DNA of 64,000 bases, taken from assembly GCA_023055505.1 (NCBI GenBank), contig JALIRH010000002.1:24992437-25056436 (forward strand), given 5' to 3'. Position numbers and translations under genes: made by a program. The notes under the pieces are model-generated. The model was not told where the DNA came from, made no database searches, and saw only the letters and a list, made by a program, of their open reading frames with translations. This DNA comes from Callipepla californica brunnescens. Lineage: Eukaryota; Chordata; Aves; Galliformes; Odontophoridae. Below, in pieces: positions 37,200-48,988 of this stretch. Every line of letters begins with the position of its first letter. Positions within the stretch are counted from its first letter, which is position 1.

Positions 37200-38060
37200 C
37201 TTTTAGTATTTTGCATTTCCTCCTTGTGTTGTACCTGGATTTTTTCCAAGCTCATATCCAGCTCGTGATCCACCACTACTCCCGAGTCCTTTTTGGCAGG
37301 GCTGTACTCTATCTTTTCATCCCCCAGTTGTATTGGTAGTGGGGGGTTGCTGCAACCAGGTGCAAGGTCTTGCACTTGGCTTTGTCTTTGTAGAATCTCA
37401 TGAGGATCTCCTGCGGCCAGTGCTCAAGCCTGTATAGGTATCTCTGAATAGCATCTCGTCCCTCAAGTGCGTTGACTGAACCACACAGCTTGGTGTCAGA
37501 CACAAACTTGCTGGGGATCAACTCAATCCCACTGCTAATGTCACTGATGAAGATATTAAACAGCACTGGTCCCAGTAATGATGGACAACACTTGTCACTG
37601 ATCTCCATCGGGACATTAAGCTACTAACCACCACTCTCTGGATATGATCTTGCAACCAGTTCCTCATCCACTGAACCCATCAAATGAATATTTCTGCAAT
37701 TTAGAGAAGAGGATGTTGTGGGGGATTGTGTCAGGGGCTCTTCTAAAGTGCAGACAGATGACATCAGGGGCTCTTATCCACCAGTGTAGATATGCCATCA
37801 TAGAAGGCCACTATGCTGGGAGCCAAGATCTTCCCTTGGTGAAACCATACTGATTGTCACTTCCATTTGCTTTTGCACAACTTCCAGGATCTGTACCATG
37901 ACCTTCCCTAGCACAGAGATGAGGCTGCTAGGCAAGTAGTTCCCTAGGTCAACTTTTCTACCCTTCTTAAAAATGTGTGCAACATTGCCTTTCTGTGTTG
38001 TGACTATTCCAAGTATTAGTCCACAGATGGTTGTAGATATGATACCAAGGAATGCTCTGA
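37200..38060 (-). mobile_element. CR1 LINE internal fragment, reverse-transcriptase region
   Basis: The longest single CR1 piece, reversed, covering much of the ORF2 RT domain and the part after it. On the minus strand the frame 37608-37309 (99 codons) reads LGPVLFNIFISDISSGIE, then SKFVSDTKLCG and LEGRDAIQRYLYRLEHWP, which is unmistakably CR1 RT. The catalytic box FADD is FVSD here (37495-37506), so the first aspartate is lost. A second frame (37375-37112) carries the following peptides KKDSGVVVDHELDM. On the plus strand, landmarks such as GCTCGTGATCCACCACTACT and ACCACTCTCTGGATATGATC agree. Both the 3' UTR and 5' end are absent. Confidence 0.93.
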
Positions 38061-38129
38061 GTACAAATGTCCTTGGTTTGACATTACCCTAAATCAGAAA
38101 CAGCGTTAGTAGACTTATTCAAGATGCAC

Positions 38130-38149
38130 CTTTCTTTCTTTCTTTCTCC
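38130..38149. repeat. (CTTT)n microsatellite
   Basis: Four to five CTTT units, adjoining the right edge of the CR1 fragment. Confidence 0.85.
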
Positions 38150-39875
38150 TTTTCTCTGTGGATTCCTAGTCTGAGGTCTGCATTAAACTTGAGCTAGGTT
38201 GTTCAAGAAGCCTGGAGCAAGTTTGTGATTACATTTCTGAGTACCTAGTTTCCAGCAAGATGACTCTGGTGGTCTCACAAACTATACGAATAACATTTTT
38301 TTTCTTGAAAGTGCAACCTGTTTAGAGTTTGACAGTTTTCAGTGTCCTCTGTAAGTATATTTACCTCATGAAAGCTTATCTGGCCCTGAAGTCCCCAGAG
38401 CTAACTGAAGGTTTAGATAGACTAGAAAAAAATGTGTTCTTTGTATTCAAGGTCTCTGATGCACGTATTTTTGTTTCAGCTGAATTTCTGCTGATGTGAA
38501 ATATAGCTAACATCCCCTAGACTCTACACCCTCTTTATGATTATTTTACAGAATATATTACAATTTTTCAGTTCCATAATATAATCTGTATATTCAAAAT
38601 ACAATTCAGGAAAACAAAACAAACAACAAAAAGCAAACAAAAAAACCAAACAGCCTCAACAAAAATACATTCAGTATCTCAAAATCAGGAAATTACTATG
38701 TAATTTTAGTTGCTGAAAGACTTTAAAATGAAAATAAACAAGCAAAACTACGCTTCAAGATATTTTCTGGGTCATGAAGACTCTTACTAAATATTTTATA
38801 AAAGTTGTTACCATCTAGACAGAAATCTGGTATAAGTGTTGCGTTGCAGTAGCCACAAATAATCACTATGACAATTTTGGCGTGGAAGCATAAAGCCGGT
38901 TGCAACAAAATCAATAACAGCATGAATCATCATGTCTTGGTATGCTGATTATTCTTCTAACTCCAAGCATTAATACCTGAATAAAATATAAGTTAAGAAT
39001 ATATCCTCTGCAGCTGTCGTGAGCAGTTAAGTGCCAACAACTAATTATTAACCTTTTCTGACTGTGCTAGATGTTTTATTAATACACTGCATAGATGATT
39101 TGAGTAGATAAAAAGTAATTCTTCTCTATTTTAAGAATCCCTTCACAAATTTAAATCTGTTAAGTTTTGAATAACGAGATTCAATATATTTATATCGTTT
39201 CAGCAGAAATTCATTACCCATATAAGAAGACTGCTGTCCATTTCAGCTTAATCAATATTCTGTTCTTCAGTGCTTTGTCAGATTGAGACATTTCAATTTA
39301 AGTTATCATATGAGAAATTGTTCTAACAGCCTTTTTCAGCTACCTTAACTATAGCACTGACAGAGTGGAGAGACACAGACCAACAAGTTATTTATGTTCC
39401 TTTATGTCTAGTTAATATTTGAGTAAAACAGTGTCTAAATAAATAAATAAACTACTCTATATATAAAAATACTCTAGATAATAAAAAATAAAACCTGTAC
39501 TAGTGAAGTACAGTGTTCAGCTAGATGCTGAAAGAAATACCTCATAATCTCAGCAGTTTTTATTTTGAATGCGATAGGGATGAAAAATAAGTTTTATCTT
39601 TGGAGTTCTAGATTGAATTCAATGTATGCAAATACAATGTGATAGATGATCATAACTGCAACCACATATGCTTTAAAAAATCATTATATATTTTGTTAGA
39701 AGATTGTAAATAGGTTTAAAGATATTTCTGGCAGTCTGACATTAGTTATATAGCTATTGTTGAGAGATAGTTTAAGTAGTGCATCAGAGAAGAGCAGAAG
39801 ATCAGCTCAGGAGAAATCTGGAGCAGAGGGTGAAATACTGGGGGGAAAAGTACATTTGGGAAATGTTTGGAAAAC

Positions 39876-39907
39876 TTTTTTTTTTTTTTTAATATATATA
39901 TATATAT
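39876..39907. repeat. poly(T) plus (AT)n
   Basis: T15 followed by about eight AT units, the same arrangement as at 3715-3747. Confidence 0.85.
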
Positions 39908-40565
39908 TCCAAATAGTTAGGCAAAATTAACTGATCAGCGGTGTTTAGCAAAGAAAGGGGAAGCTGGGAGCATTCAAGATGATAACAGTTGGCACCTTCA
40001 AAAGAAACAAATGTAGAAGAGCACTTGGCTTATAATATCCCTTTGTTTAAAAACATCAAATATACTTGTACACATAAATACTTATACCTTTAGTGTAAAT
40101 TACCACAAAATGACCTAGGAATTATACTGGTCCACAAACTGCATATTGGTCAAAGAATAGCAAACAATAGCAGCATAGCATTGTTTCAAGAGAAGTCAAT
40201 TCACTGACTAGCTTAAAGGAAAACACTTTATGAGAAATACAGAGGTGCTATGTCATTCTGCTGGATGTTGGTGAAGCCTCAGCTGGGAAAGTGGTACCAC
40301 TATACTAAACAACAAATAAAAGAGAGACTGACTCAAACTAAAGGTATATTAAATTACATTCACATATGTAATTTATATTTACAAAATATGACCTCTGAAT
40401 TAAAATAAAAATACTAGAAATGTCGACTATGAGGGAAATGAAGAGGTGACATGAATGCTGTCTTCCCGTACAAAAAAATTTATTACAGCCCACTGGGAAT
40501 AGCACCAAAACATTGTTAATTTGAAAAGGCATTTGATATTAGGAAAAGTTTTCTACTTTTAGAGA

Positions 40566-40755
40566 TAATCACAGAATTATAGGGGTTGGAAGGAACCTCC
40601 AGAGATCACCGAGTCTAACCCCCTGCTAAAGCAGCTCCCTAGCCCAGGTTGCACAGGTAGGCGTCCAGGCAGCTCTTGAACTTCTCCAGAGAAGGAGACT
40701 CCACCACCTCTCTGTGCAGCCTGTGCCAGTGCTCTGTCACTGCACTGTGAAATGC
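40566..40755 (-). mobile_element. CR1 LINE 3' end, short copy
   Basis: Reversed CR1 with intact left (3') edge: ATCACAGAATTATAGGGGTT, then GGAAGGAACCTCCAGAGATC, CCCCCTGCTAAAGCAG, CAGGTAGGCGTCCAGGC and ACTCCACCACCTCTCTGTGC. It is 5'-truncated after CACTGCACTGTGAAA. The signature CTGCTAAAGCAG...GTAGGCGTCCAGG is shared almost base for base with 44638-45068, so the two are the same young galliform-type subfamily. Confidence 0.95.
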
Positions 40756-41053
40756 AGAAAATAACTGGAGAGATTGTTCATTCACCTCCAATTCAAGTTT
40801 TTAACAATCTTTATATGAGTGTGTTCTGGATGATGAAAGCACACTTAATATGAATTCATAAATAAAGCAGCTGAAAACAAGAAGGATCCCAAAAAGTGCA
40901 TCAAAGTTATGATCCAGGGCATGCTTGCAGACCCTGTGAAATATATAGGATTTACAGATAAACAGAATGCTGAGACTTTGTATAATTAACTACATGAACA
41001 ATTTTGTTGATGCTGGAATTTTTATCAAAATTATTGCAATTGTAACTTTTTTC

Positions 41054-41271
41054 TCATAGAACCATAGAATGTCTTATGTTGGAAAGGAATATAAGGAGGC
41101 GCTACAGCCCTCTGAGGATCTTCATAGCCCTCTGGACCCACTCCTACAGCTCCATGTCCTAGTTCTGCTGGGGGCCCAGGCCTGTATGCAGCCCTGCAGA
41201 TGAAGCCTCATGAAGGCAGAGTAGAGGGATACAATCCACTCCCTCACCCTGCTGGCCACCACTCTTTTTAG
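41054..41271 (-). mobile_element. CR1 LINE, internally deleted
   Basis: Starts at its 3' terminus (TCATAGAACCATAGAATG...TTGGAAAGGAA) and then, after about 45 bases, jumps to the ORF2 C-terminal region: CTTCATAGCCCTCTGGACCC, CTCCTACAGCTCCATGTCC, GCTGGGGGCCCAGGCC and CTCACCCTGCTGGCCACC. Several hundred bases that should separate these parts are missing, so this copy has an internal deletion. Confidence 0.88.
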
Positions 41272-43933
41272 GAAATATTATTGAGTAGGTCTTTTAACAA
41301 CCTGGAGTGAAATAAATATCTATAAATAACATTATATTTCTCTGAAAAATCAAAAAATACCTCTTAGTTTTGTTTGTTATGGAAAAAATACAAAATTCCA
41401 AATCTGTTAGCTGATGTAATAAATACACATACAAAAAAGATTCTGAAGAATTGTCCTTTTTCTTTATATGCTAAACTAAGGGGCCTCCAAAAATTTCATG
41501 AAGCTCTTGAAGCAAACAAAATCCTAATACTATGAAGACATTATCTTTCAAGTACATATTTGCTAAGAGTAACCTTTTTTCCATACCTGCAATTATCTTA
41601 CTCTAAACTGATTGTTGTTGACATATGTAATTAATGCTTACAAAAGGACAAACCAGGAATTAAGGCAGGCAGCAATTATTTGAAGTGTAATGTCTGCCAG
41701 ATTAATGTTGCTGTAATGAATGTTCATTGTGTATTAAAACTGCCTAACAACTACAAGAAGAGCCCTTGAAAAGCTGGTTCAGAGGGAAAAAATAAGATTA
41801 TTTATATCGAATGAAAAATCCATCTGAAGTGGATGCGACACATAAGTTAATTTTTAGTTCTCATCGAAGGATTAACTGGACCCTGAATATCAAAATGTCT
41901 CCTTGCCAGCAGGCTTTTCTCTATTTGTTTAGACTCTGCTGCACCAAGACATGACCTATGCCTGCTAAAGTCAGCAGAAGTACTTGCTTTCACTGAACAG
42001 GACTTAGACTCACAATTCTAATATACTCTTTCTGGTTGCATAAAAAAATGCAGATGCACTTAGTTATCTGATTTTTGCTTAGTTTCATGGGTATCTTTTC
42101 TCTTACTGCCAACGTTTTCCTTTTGGCTGGGGTTCTGAGAAATTCAAAAACGATGCTTAAAAAGAAGCAAACATTCAGCAGTTGATTCATGCCTCCCCTC
42201 TTCCAATCTTCATAATAACAACAACAATATTCCAAAAATACAGAGAATTTTCTTTACAATTTTATATCTGTGATACAACTGTCAGTGAGAGAAGTGAAAG
42301 TCACTAGATACAATGCACTTTTAAAATGGGGTAGGATTAAAAAAATAGAGAAAAAAAAGATGTGCATTAGTCATCAATAAATACATACTTCTGACCATAA
42401 GTAGCAAAGACTATGACGAAAACGAATGGTTTAAAAAAAACTTGCAGATTATTGATAGATGACCAGGACATAAAAATAGCATATTCTGTTATTCTCAAGT
42501 TTTCTGTCTGTGAGCACAGGGGTTTCATTTTTGGGTACACAGACCTGCCCTGAGTCATGCTGCAGGCAATCATGAATCCAGACCTGTCTCCTGCTATCCT
42601 GGCTTGCAGGATTCTAGGACAGACCTTGCACACAGGCTACAGACAGCTTTGTCTCCAGTCTTGCCTCCTGCAGGTTCTGAGAGGACCCCCTGGGCTCACC
42701 CTGGACTAGCCTTGCTTGGGACTGCAGCTATACCCTGTCCCTCTCATCACCTTGCCCTGATGCAGTGCGGCTGTGTTCTCCGCGCTACCCTGGCAGTGCT
42801 GCACTTGCTCCCACTGCTCTTGTGGACAAGCTGAGCTTCTGCTGCTCCCTGGCACAGACATATGCTGTAGTGCCTTTTAAATACCACAAACCTCAAGTTA
42901 GGCTTGTCTGCCATCACCTTGCACTCGTTTATGTCAAAGATATTTTAATCCAAATACTGTTTACTGTCTCAGAGGCTTGTGAAGACCAGGGCAGAGATGT
43001 GGCTATGTGAGATGTGTTTTCAGATGTAACTGGAACGGAAATACCAAGCAATAGTTTCTGTGTGGTTGTGAGGCAGTCTCAAGCAAGAGCTCAAAGATTT
43101 TTTTCAGAAACTACAAGCTACACAGCTCACAGATGGCTTATCATAGTGTGGACCTAGAGCTCCTCCCTTGAGATGAGTCCAGGCAGAATTGCCTGGGGGA
43201 TGATGGCTGTTTGCTTCCATAATCAGACACTATGAAATTAACTTTTTTACATCTTTAAATTGTTTATTAATATTTTATTTTTTCTTAATAAAAAAACTTT
43301 GGAGAGACACTCTCAAGAAGCTTGAATGCTTGATGGACTATACAGAAACCAACAAGTTTTCCTTCAAAAATCAGCAAGCAAGCATAATACACATAAAAAA
43401 AATAAAATATCTGACAAGCAAAAAATACCGAGTGCATGAATTAGCTTGGCATGTTTACAGTTCTGTGTTTTGTTATCAATGGTGGAACTGACAGTCTCCT
43501 GATATAGGACTGGCTGAACAAATGGTCGTCTAGAAGTCAAGACTAAGAATACAACACTAAACTGAAATATTTCTTTAAGCTACTTACATACCGTGAAACT
43601 AAAATTCTCCAAATGAGAACTATTAAATCGGAGACATTAATTATATCAGTTTCCCTTATTCATGCTGATCTTTCTTCAGCATGTAAGTCTGGTAATTTGT
43701 TATGTAGCACTGATCTGATACAGTGTCTTTGATGCTCCATGCTGTTCCCTCTTAATAGATCTTAGAAACATCTCCACGGGTATTCAGCTGAGCTTTCTAA
43801 GCATAATGGAGGACAGGATTTTAACCGCCAAAACTCAGTTTCTCTCCGTAGCATCATATTTAGCACAGTTCAGTGCACTGTATCTGGGCCAAAGTTAATG
43901 CTGTTCAAATAGCATTACTGAACTTTGGTGGGG
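41272..43933. other. Unique DNA with a GC-rich island
   Basis: AT-rich except for 42580-43010, described separately. A TAAT/ATTA-containing stretch near 41620-41760 looks non-random but has no proven role. Confidence 0.45.
42580..43010 (+). other. GC-rich island, unclassified
   Basis: The most GC-rich non-CR1 patch, with CCGCGC at about 42781-42785 and repeated CTGCTCC/CTCCTGC-like words. Two overlapping plus frames of 76 and 81 codons (42604-42834 and 42765-43010) are open but rich in Leu/Pro/Ala/His with no motif. It could be a degenerate LTR or other repeat, or a CpG-poor regulatory island. No family is recognised. Confidence 0.25.
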
Positions 43934-44345
43934 TCACAGAATCACAGAATCACAGGGGTTGGAAGGGACCTCAAGAGATCATGAAGTTCAACCCCCTGCT
44001 AAAGCAGATACTCTACAACAGGCTGCAAGGTGGAGAATCCACAACCTCCCTGGACTACCTGTTCCGGTGCTTCATAACCCTTACCGTAAAGAAGTTCTTC
44101 CACATATTATTATGGAACTTCCTATGTTCAAGTTTTAGGCCATAACTCCTTGTCCTAGCAGTACACACCACAGAGAAGACACTGGCATCATTTCTTTGTC
44201 ACGCACCTTCCTTTAGATATTTATAAGAATATAAACCAGATCCCCCTCCAGTCTTCCCCATGCTGAACAGACCCAGGTTGCTCAGCCTTTCCTCATAAGG
44301 GAGATGCCCCAGCCCCTTAATCATCCCTGAACAGCAGCTGCTGAG
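43934..44345 (-). mobile_element. CR1 LINE 3' end
   Basis: Reversed CR1 with a clean 3' terminus at the left (TCACAGAATCACAGAATCAC, two and a half terminal units), then GGGGTTGGAAGGGACCTCAA, CCCCCTGCTAAAGCAG, ATTATGGAACTTCCTATG and CTCAGCCTTTCCTCATAAGG. It is 5'-truncated near 44330-44345. A short deletion removes part of the segment after AAAGCAG compared with the copy at 44638. Confidence 0.95.
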
Positions 44346-44637
44346 TGGACCTGAATTTGGACTGGAACAGCCTCAGGACTACCTATATTCCTTACTTCTT
44401 CTTTCTCTGCATTTCTTACTGAGCAGATTGGAGAGGTGAATAACCGTAAGAAGCTCGAACAATTTTTGTCTCAAAGTTTGTTCAGCGGCAACCATCTGAG
44501 ACATAACCTGCTCAACAAGCTTTTGGGGTTAATGGTTACCATGAGCACAGCGGAAAGATATGTAGCTGGGTGACCAGTAAAAACCTTTTTGTCTGTTGCT
44601 TCTTTTGTGCATTCAAGCTGCTTGAATCAGTCTGTGA
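44346..44637. other. Spacer between two CR1 copies, possible LTR piece
   Basis: About 290 bases, GC-richer than the general background, unlike CR1. It may be the left part of an element whose right part is the candidate LTR at 45071-45593, if the intervening CR1 inserted into it. No sequence identity proves this. Confidence 0.3.
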
Positions 44638-45068
44638 TCAGAATCACAGACTCACAGAATTGTAGGGGTTAGAAGGGACCTCTGGAGAACATAGAGTCCA
44701 ACCTCCTGCCAAAGCAGCTCCCTAGCCCAGGTTGCACAGGTAGGCATCCAGGCAGGTCTTGAACGTCTTCAGAGGAGACTCCACCACCTCTCTGTGCAGC
44801 CTGTGCCAGTGCTCTGTCACCCTTACTGTGAGGAAGTTCCCACACACATTTGTGCAGAACTTTCTATGCTTCAGTTTGTGGCCATTTTCCCTTGTCCTGT
44901 CACCACACACTGCTGAGAAGAGTCTAGCCTCCAGTTCCTTATATAGACTCAGATCTCTCTGAGTCTTCTTTTTTCAAGGCCCCAGGTCTCTCAGCCTTTC
45001 CTCATAAGAGAGGTGTTCCACGCCCTTTACCATCTAAACAGCCCTCAGATGGACTCTTTAAGGAGACC
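44638..45068 (-). mobile_element. CR1 LINE 3' end, relatively well preserved
   Basis: Reversed CR1 starting with TCAGAATCACAGACTCACAG, then TAGGGGTTAGAAGGGACCTC, CAGGTAGGCATCCAGGCAGG, CTGTGCAGCCTGTGCCAGTG, CAGTTTGTGGCCATTTTCCC, TTGTCCTGTCACCACACAC and CTCAGCCTTTCCTCATAAG. The 5' end is truncated after GACTCTTTAAGGAGACC. It is very close to the copy at 40566, which stops about 230 bases sooner. Confidence 0.95.
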
Positions 45069-45070
45069 TC

Positions 45071-45593
45071 TGACCCCCTGGGGGTCATCTCAGAGGACCG
45101 GACTACCATGCAGTTGGTGCACATACCTAGCAGTCTACCATGCAACAATTGCATGATCAACTGCCAATAACCCAACGGGAAGGACATGTACTATGGACAT
45201 GCTGTTGCACCTACCACTGCCATTGCCTCTGATGAATGGAACAGAAATACCCATGACAACCAGCTGCTGCCCCTGGCAACCAAAAAGATGCTAGGGAGAG
45301 GATAAAAACACCAAGTTCCAAGGAAGAACAGTTACTCCCCTCTCTGTAACTGCAACCGTGCAGATCAATGAGACATTGCTGACCAACTTGCTGCATCCCT
45401 ATGGACCACTGAGATGTTCCTGGATCCCTGGAAGTGACTATCCCTGCTTTGTAAACCATTTGCTAGGATTTCTCTCTTTACTGTCACTAACTTCCCCATC
45501 TTCCCCACATTCCTTAGTAGCTTGGAATTTGTAATAAATAATTGGACAGCAATTGGCCTTGTAATCTTCCTCTGTGTTGAACCATTTCCTACA
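45071..45593 (+). mobile_element. Candidate solo LTR of an endogenous retrovirus-like element
   Basis: An approximately 520-base segment with LTR-like layout: a TATA-like GATAAAAAC at 45301-45309, a polyadenylation signal AATAAA at 45533-45538, and an end in CTACA at 45593. It starts at TGACCCCC, which forms an exact 8-base-arm palindrome with GGGGGTCA (45071-45087). No flanking target duplication was found, so the ends are guesses, and it adjoins a CR1 truncation point. No coding region for gag, pol or env is present. Confidence 0.4.
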
Positions 45594-46152
45594 ATAATTG
45601 GATCGAGAAAATGAGATTGTTCTACACTTTAGTGTTCTCTCACTTGGTAAGCAACCTATGAAACTGCATTCAGTATAAATCATTAAGAGGCATTTCACCA
45701 TATGAACAAGGCATTATTTCGTTCTTCTGAAGGTGTACACTACGCTTTTACCAAAACTTAAACAATTATCTTCATGACTGGAAACATGTATGGATACAGA
45801 TGTGATAAGCTGGACAATTTAATCCTTTCACGGAATTTCTTCCAAACATATTCACTACAGTAACAAGAAATACATAAGGGGATGGCATTCATAAAAGTCT
45901 TTTTTTTTTTTTTCCCTGGGATTTCTTTCTGAACCAGATGCGTAAAACTGTGATATTTGTGCACTGAAGAAGAAAGCACTTATACTCCAGCAAGTAAGCA
46001 GGATTTTATATTCTGACAGAAAATGTGACTTTGGCCTGAGAAAAAAAGCTACTTCATCTCACCCAAAGTAGATTTCTAGTTAGCTGCATCAGTGTAGAAA
46101 AGTAAAAAAGTATTTTAAGGAAATCTCATTACAAAGTTGCTGTTAGAATTCT
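45594..46152. other. Unique AT-rich DNA
   Basis: No recognised element. Contains a T14 run near 45900-45913. Confidence 0.5.
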
Positions 46153-46190
46153 GTTTTTTGTTTTGTTTTGTTTTGTTTTTCTTTTTCTTC
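46153..46190. repeat. (TTTTG)n microsatellite
   Basis: Five TTTTG units followed by T-rich DNA, just before the 3' end of a reversed CR1. Confidence 0.88.
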
Positions 46191-46208
46191 TTCACACACC
46201 AACCCTTT

Positions 46209-46495
46209 TCACAGAATCACAGAATAGCTTCAGTTGGATGGTACCCAGCCCCCTGCTGTGGGCTGGGCCACCACCTGCCAGCTCAGGCTGCCCAGGGCCC
46301 CATCCAAACTGTACTTGAATGCTTCTGTGGATGAGGCACCCATATAGCTTCTCTGGGCAGCCTGTGCCAGTGCCTCACCACCCTAATCTTAAATAATTTC
46401 TTCCTGATATCTAAACTAAATCTCCCCCTTTCTAGTTTACAGCCATTCCCTGTTGTCCTATTCTACTGTCCTATTCTCTGTCTGAAATCTTTTTA
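46209..46495 (-). mobile_element. CR1 LINE 3' end
   Basis: Reversed CR1 with terminal TCACAGAATCACAGAATAGC, then GCTGTGGGCTGGGCCACCAC, CAGGGCCCCATCCAAACTG, CAGCCTGTGCCAGTGCCTCA and TTCTTCCTGATATCTAAACT. It ends by 5' truncation in a small local duplication (CTGTCCTATTCT repeated near 46455-46480). Different subfamily from the copies at 40566 and 44638. Confidence 0.93.
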
Positions 46496-48754
46496 AAATA
46501 AGTCAGAATTCAAAAATAGGTATGTTTAAGTTGTGGCTTCCTAAAAACCAACAAAAAAATTTATCTGAATATTTAAAATTCAATTGTTTGTGTAGTAAGA
46601 AGGATATTATTCAGTTGTTTAGACATAGGCTGAGAAATTTTGCTTAACTGAGTCTAACAGATTTTCAAGTCATCTGCTTTTAGTGGGGCTATTTTTAACC
46701 TTAAATAAAAGATAACATGATTTTCCAGAGTCTATGGAGTTACTATTAACTATCAAGCAGAGAAAAACTGTTCCCTAATAAATTCAGTCTTGCAGTTAAA
46801 ACCTAACATACATGAATTTCTTCTTGCAAAGGTAAACAATCCATGCACGTATCTACTACAAGAAAAAGGAAAGGAAAACTGGGTTAAGTTTGAAATTAAA
46901 CTATGCAAGATAAGAAGAGTTTTGGTAAATTGTGGACTTACAGGCTTGGAAATAAACTAATTCTGATATTTCCAGCGATTCTGAACATCATTTCTGAAAT
47001 GTTTTGAACAGAGGCAACGTTACCCTGATGCTGCATGTGGCACAGATGGTTTGTTCTTGGCTGCTCCCAGCAACTGCAGAAACATTTGCGCTACCATTGC
47101 CTCTTTGCACTTCCTAAGTGGTGACAGGGAGAGTCACTGGCTTCTCAAATACCTATCTCCAGTCTAGGAAAGAGGTGTTTCAAGGTTGAAACAAAAGGCT
47201 TGATTATCAGCTCAAGATCATTTGAGGCTGGCTAGAATCAAATGCTGGAGCTTTATTGAGTAGCCTGTTTCTTTGTTCATTTTAAGCTGGTCATTTGATG
47301 ATGTTCCATTAAGTTAAAGGAAGTAATTGCATGTGGCTTCAGGGAGCATTGATCATCTTAGATGCATATTTTGACAATGCTATCCTATTTTTTGGCTTTT
47401 CAGAACATCCCTTAGTACATGCTCCCAGTGCATTGATAAATGAAGTGGATAGCATGTTATTCAGAAAATCAGTATCTTGGCTAGATGTCTTCCTGGAGAA
47501 TAGCTATTGAAGCATAGCAATAACATGATCAAATGCTCACTCACATCCCGTTCGTTATTTTCTTTAAATTTGACTTGTCTATATGTTTGTTCTGACTCCT
47601 AGTGTCTGCTTTATTAAAAGTCAGGACCTGGTGCTGACAACACGCAGACATACAAAATTCACCCTTTTAGCTCCAATGACTTCTGAAGAGTCTGATGGTA
47701 ATATGTAATCTCTTACTGTGCTGTGAAATCTTTTGGTGCTGACAATAAATGATTTGAATGCAGTGTCTGAGGAGAAGAAAAGGATATCAGAAGTCATTTT
47801 TACTCCTTTGATGTGTAGTTAGGGCTTGCAAGAGGATTATAATGACACTGCACTGATTGTCATACTGCATGTCTCCAAACCACTACAGGATCTGGCTGTG
47901 CAAGTCATATAAATACTGTCAAGTAAATCCCTGTCTTCTAGCTTTCTATTATTAGCTATTCTGCAGTTTTCATTTTATTTTGTGGAACTGTAGAACAATT
48001 ACGGTTTTTGTGTTCTTTCTGTTCTATCAATTTCTTAGTAGATTACTTACTTATATATTGTACATACGTTACTTACATATTTCCCAGTAAATCAAGTCAC
48101 ATTTTGAGTTTAATCTAGAGTTCTTCTGGAGACATTCAACTTTCAGTTTCTCCAAATATGCGATTGTAAGGCATTCTTTCTTTAGCTCTACTAATCAGAT
48201 TCTGTTGTTTTTTACATTAAAAATATACAAAAAAAAAAAAAGAGAAATATCTAAGAAAATACAAACTTGTAACATGAACATTCCCTGTGATTGATTTTAC
48301 TACAAGATGACTTTAAATGCATGCTACATTTGAAAAAAAAAAGTTTACATAGCTGTGTAAGTAAATAGGCTTATAAATGTGCTGTGAATAAAGACAATGT
48401 GCAGATCTTTTGAAAACAGTTACGATGTTATTTATTCCAAAGCCTTGCTTTTCTTCTCCACTGACTTCTATTAAAGCACACTTTTGGTTCAGTTATCTTT
48501 GAGTTTACATGTGAATTGCTTGCTTTCTAAATCTTTGCATCTCTCCTGTCTTCTGATATAATAGGAGTCTTGAACACTATTGCTCTGGTCCTGCAAAAAA
48601 TAGTGGCGCAGTTACTCAGATAATAAAGGCATCTTTATGAGCACTGGAAAGAAATCAGCCTAAAAGGGCAAGAGGCTAGAAATTGTGTATTAAAATCTAT
48701 CAGGCCCACACTGACCTTAAAAATATGCTATGTTTTACTGAGCACTTACCCCTT

Positions 48755-48764
48755 CCCCCCCCCC
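48755..48764. repeat. poly(C) tract, 10 bases
   Basis: C10 followed by AAACCAAAAC, unusual in such AT-rich DNA. Confidence 0.85.
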
Positions 48765-48904
48765 AAACCAAAACTGTTAAAAGTATATTGAACCACTACT
48801 TAAACACTCAGAGGTCGCTGGAGGGCAATCATTTCTTGTGAATGCTTCTGCAGCAATGAATGTTTTCTCCTGTATTAACATCTGACATTTCATTAAAACT
48901 GGAG

Positions 48905-48988
48905 AAAAAAAAAAAAATGAGTAAGTTTGTTTTATTCCTACTAGAAGAACTAGACTGGATTTAAAAAAAAAAAGAAAAAAAAAAAAAA
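48905..48988. repeat. Pair of A-rich tracts
   Basis: A13 at 48905-48917 and an A-rich run with two G interruptions at 48963-48988. Confidence 0.85.

Larger units (their letters stand above)
38061..40565. other. Unique AT-rich DNA
   Basis: No gene recognised. Contains a CTTT repeat (38130-38149) and a T-run with AT repeat (39876-39907). Confidence 0.5.

Noticed and set aside
42604..43010. Overlapping plus-strand frames in the GC-rich island as a gene
   Set aside because: Low-complexity Leu/Pro/His composition, overlapping frames, and no homologue recognised. High GC reduces stop codons and explains the length.
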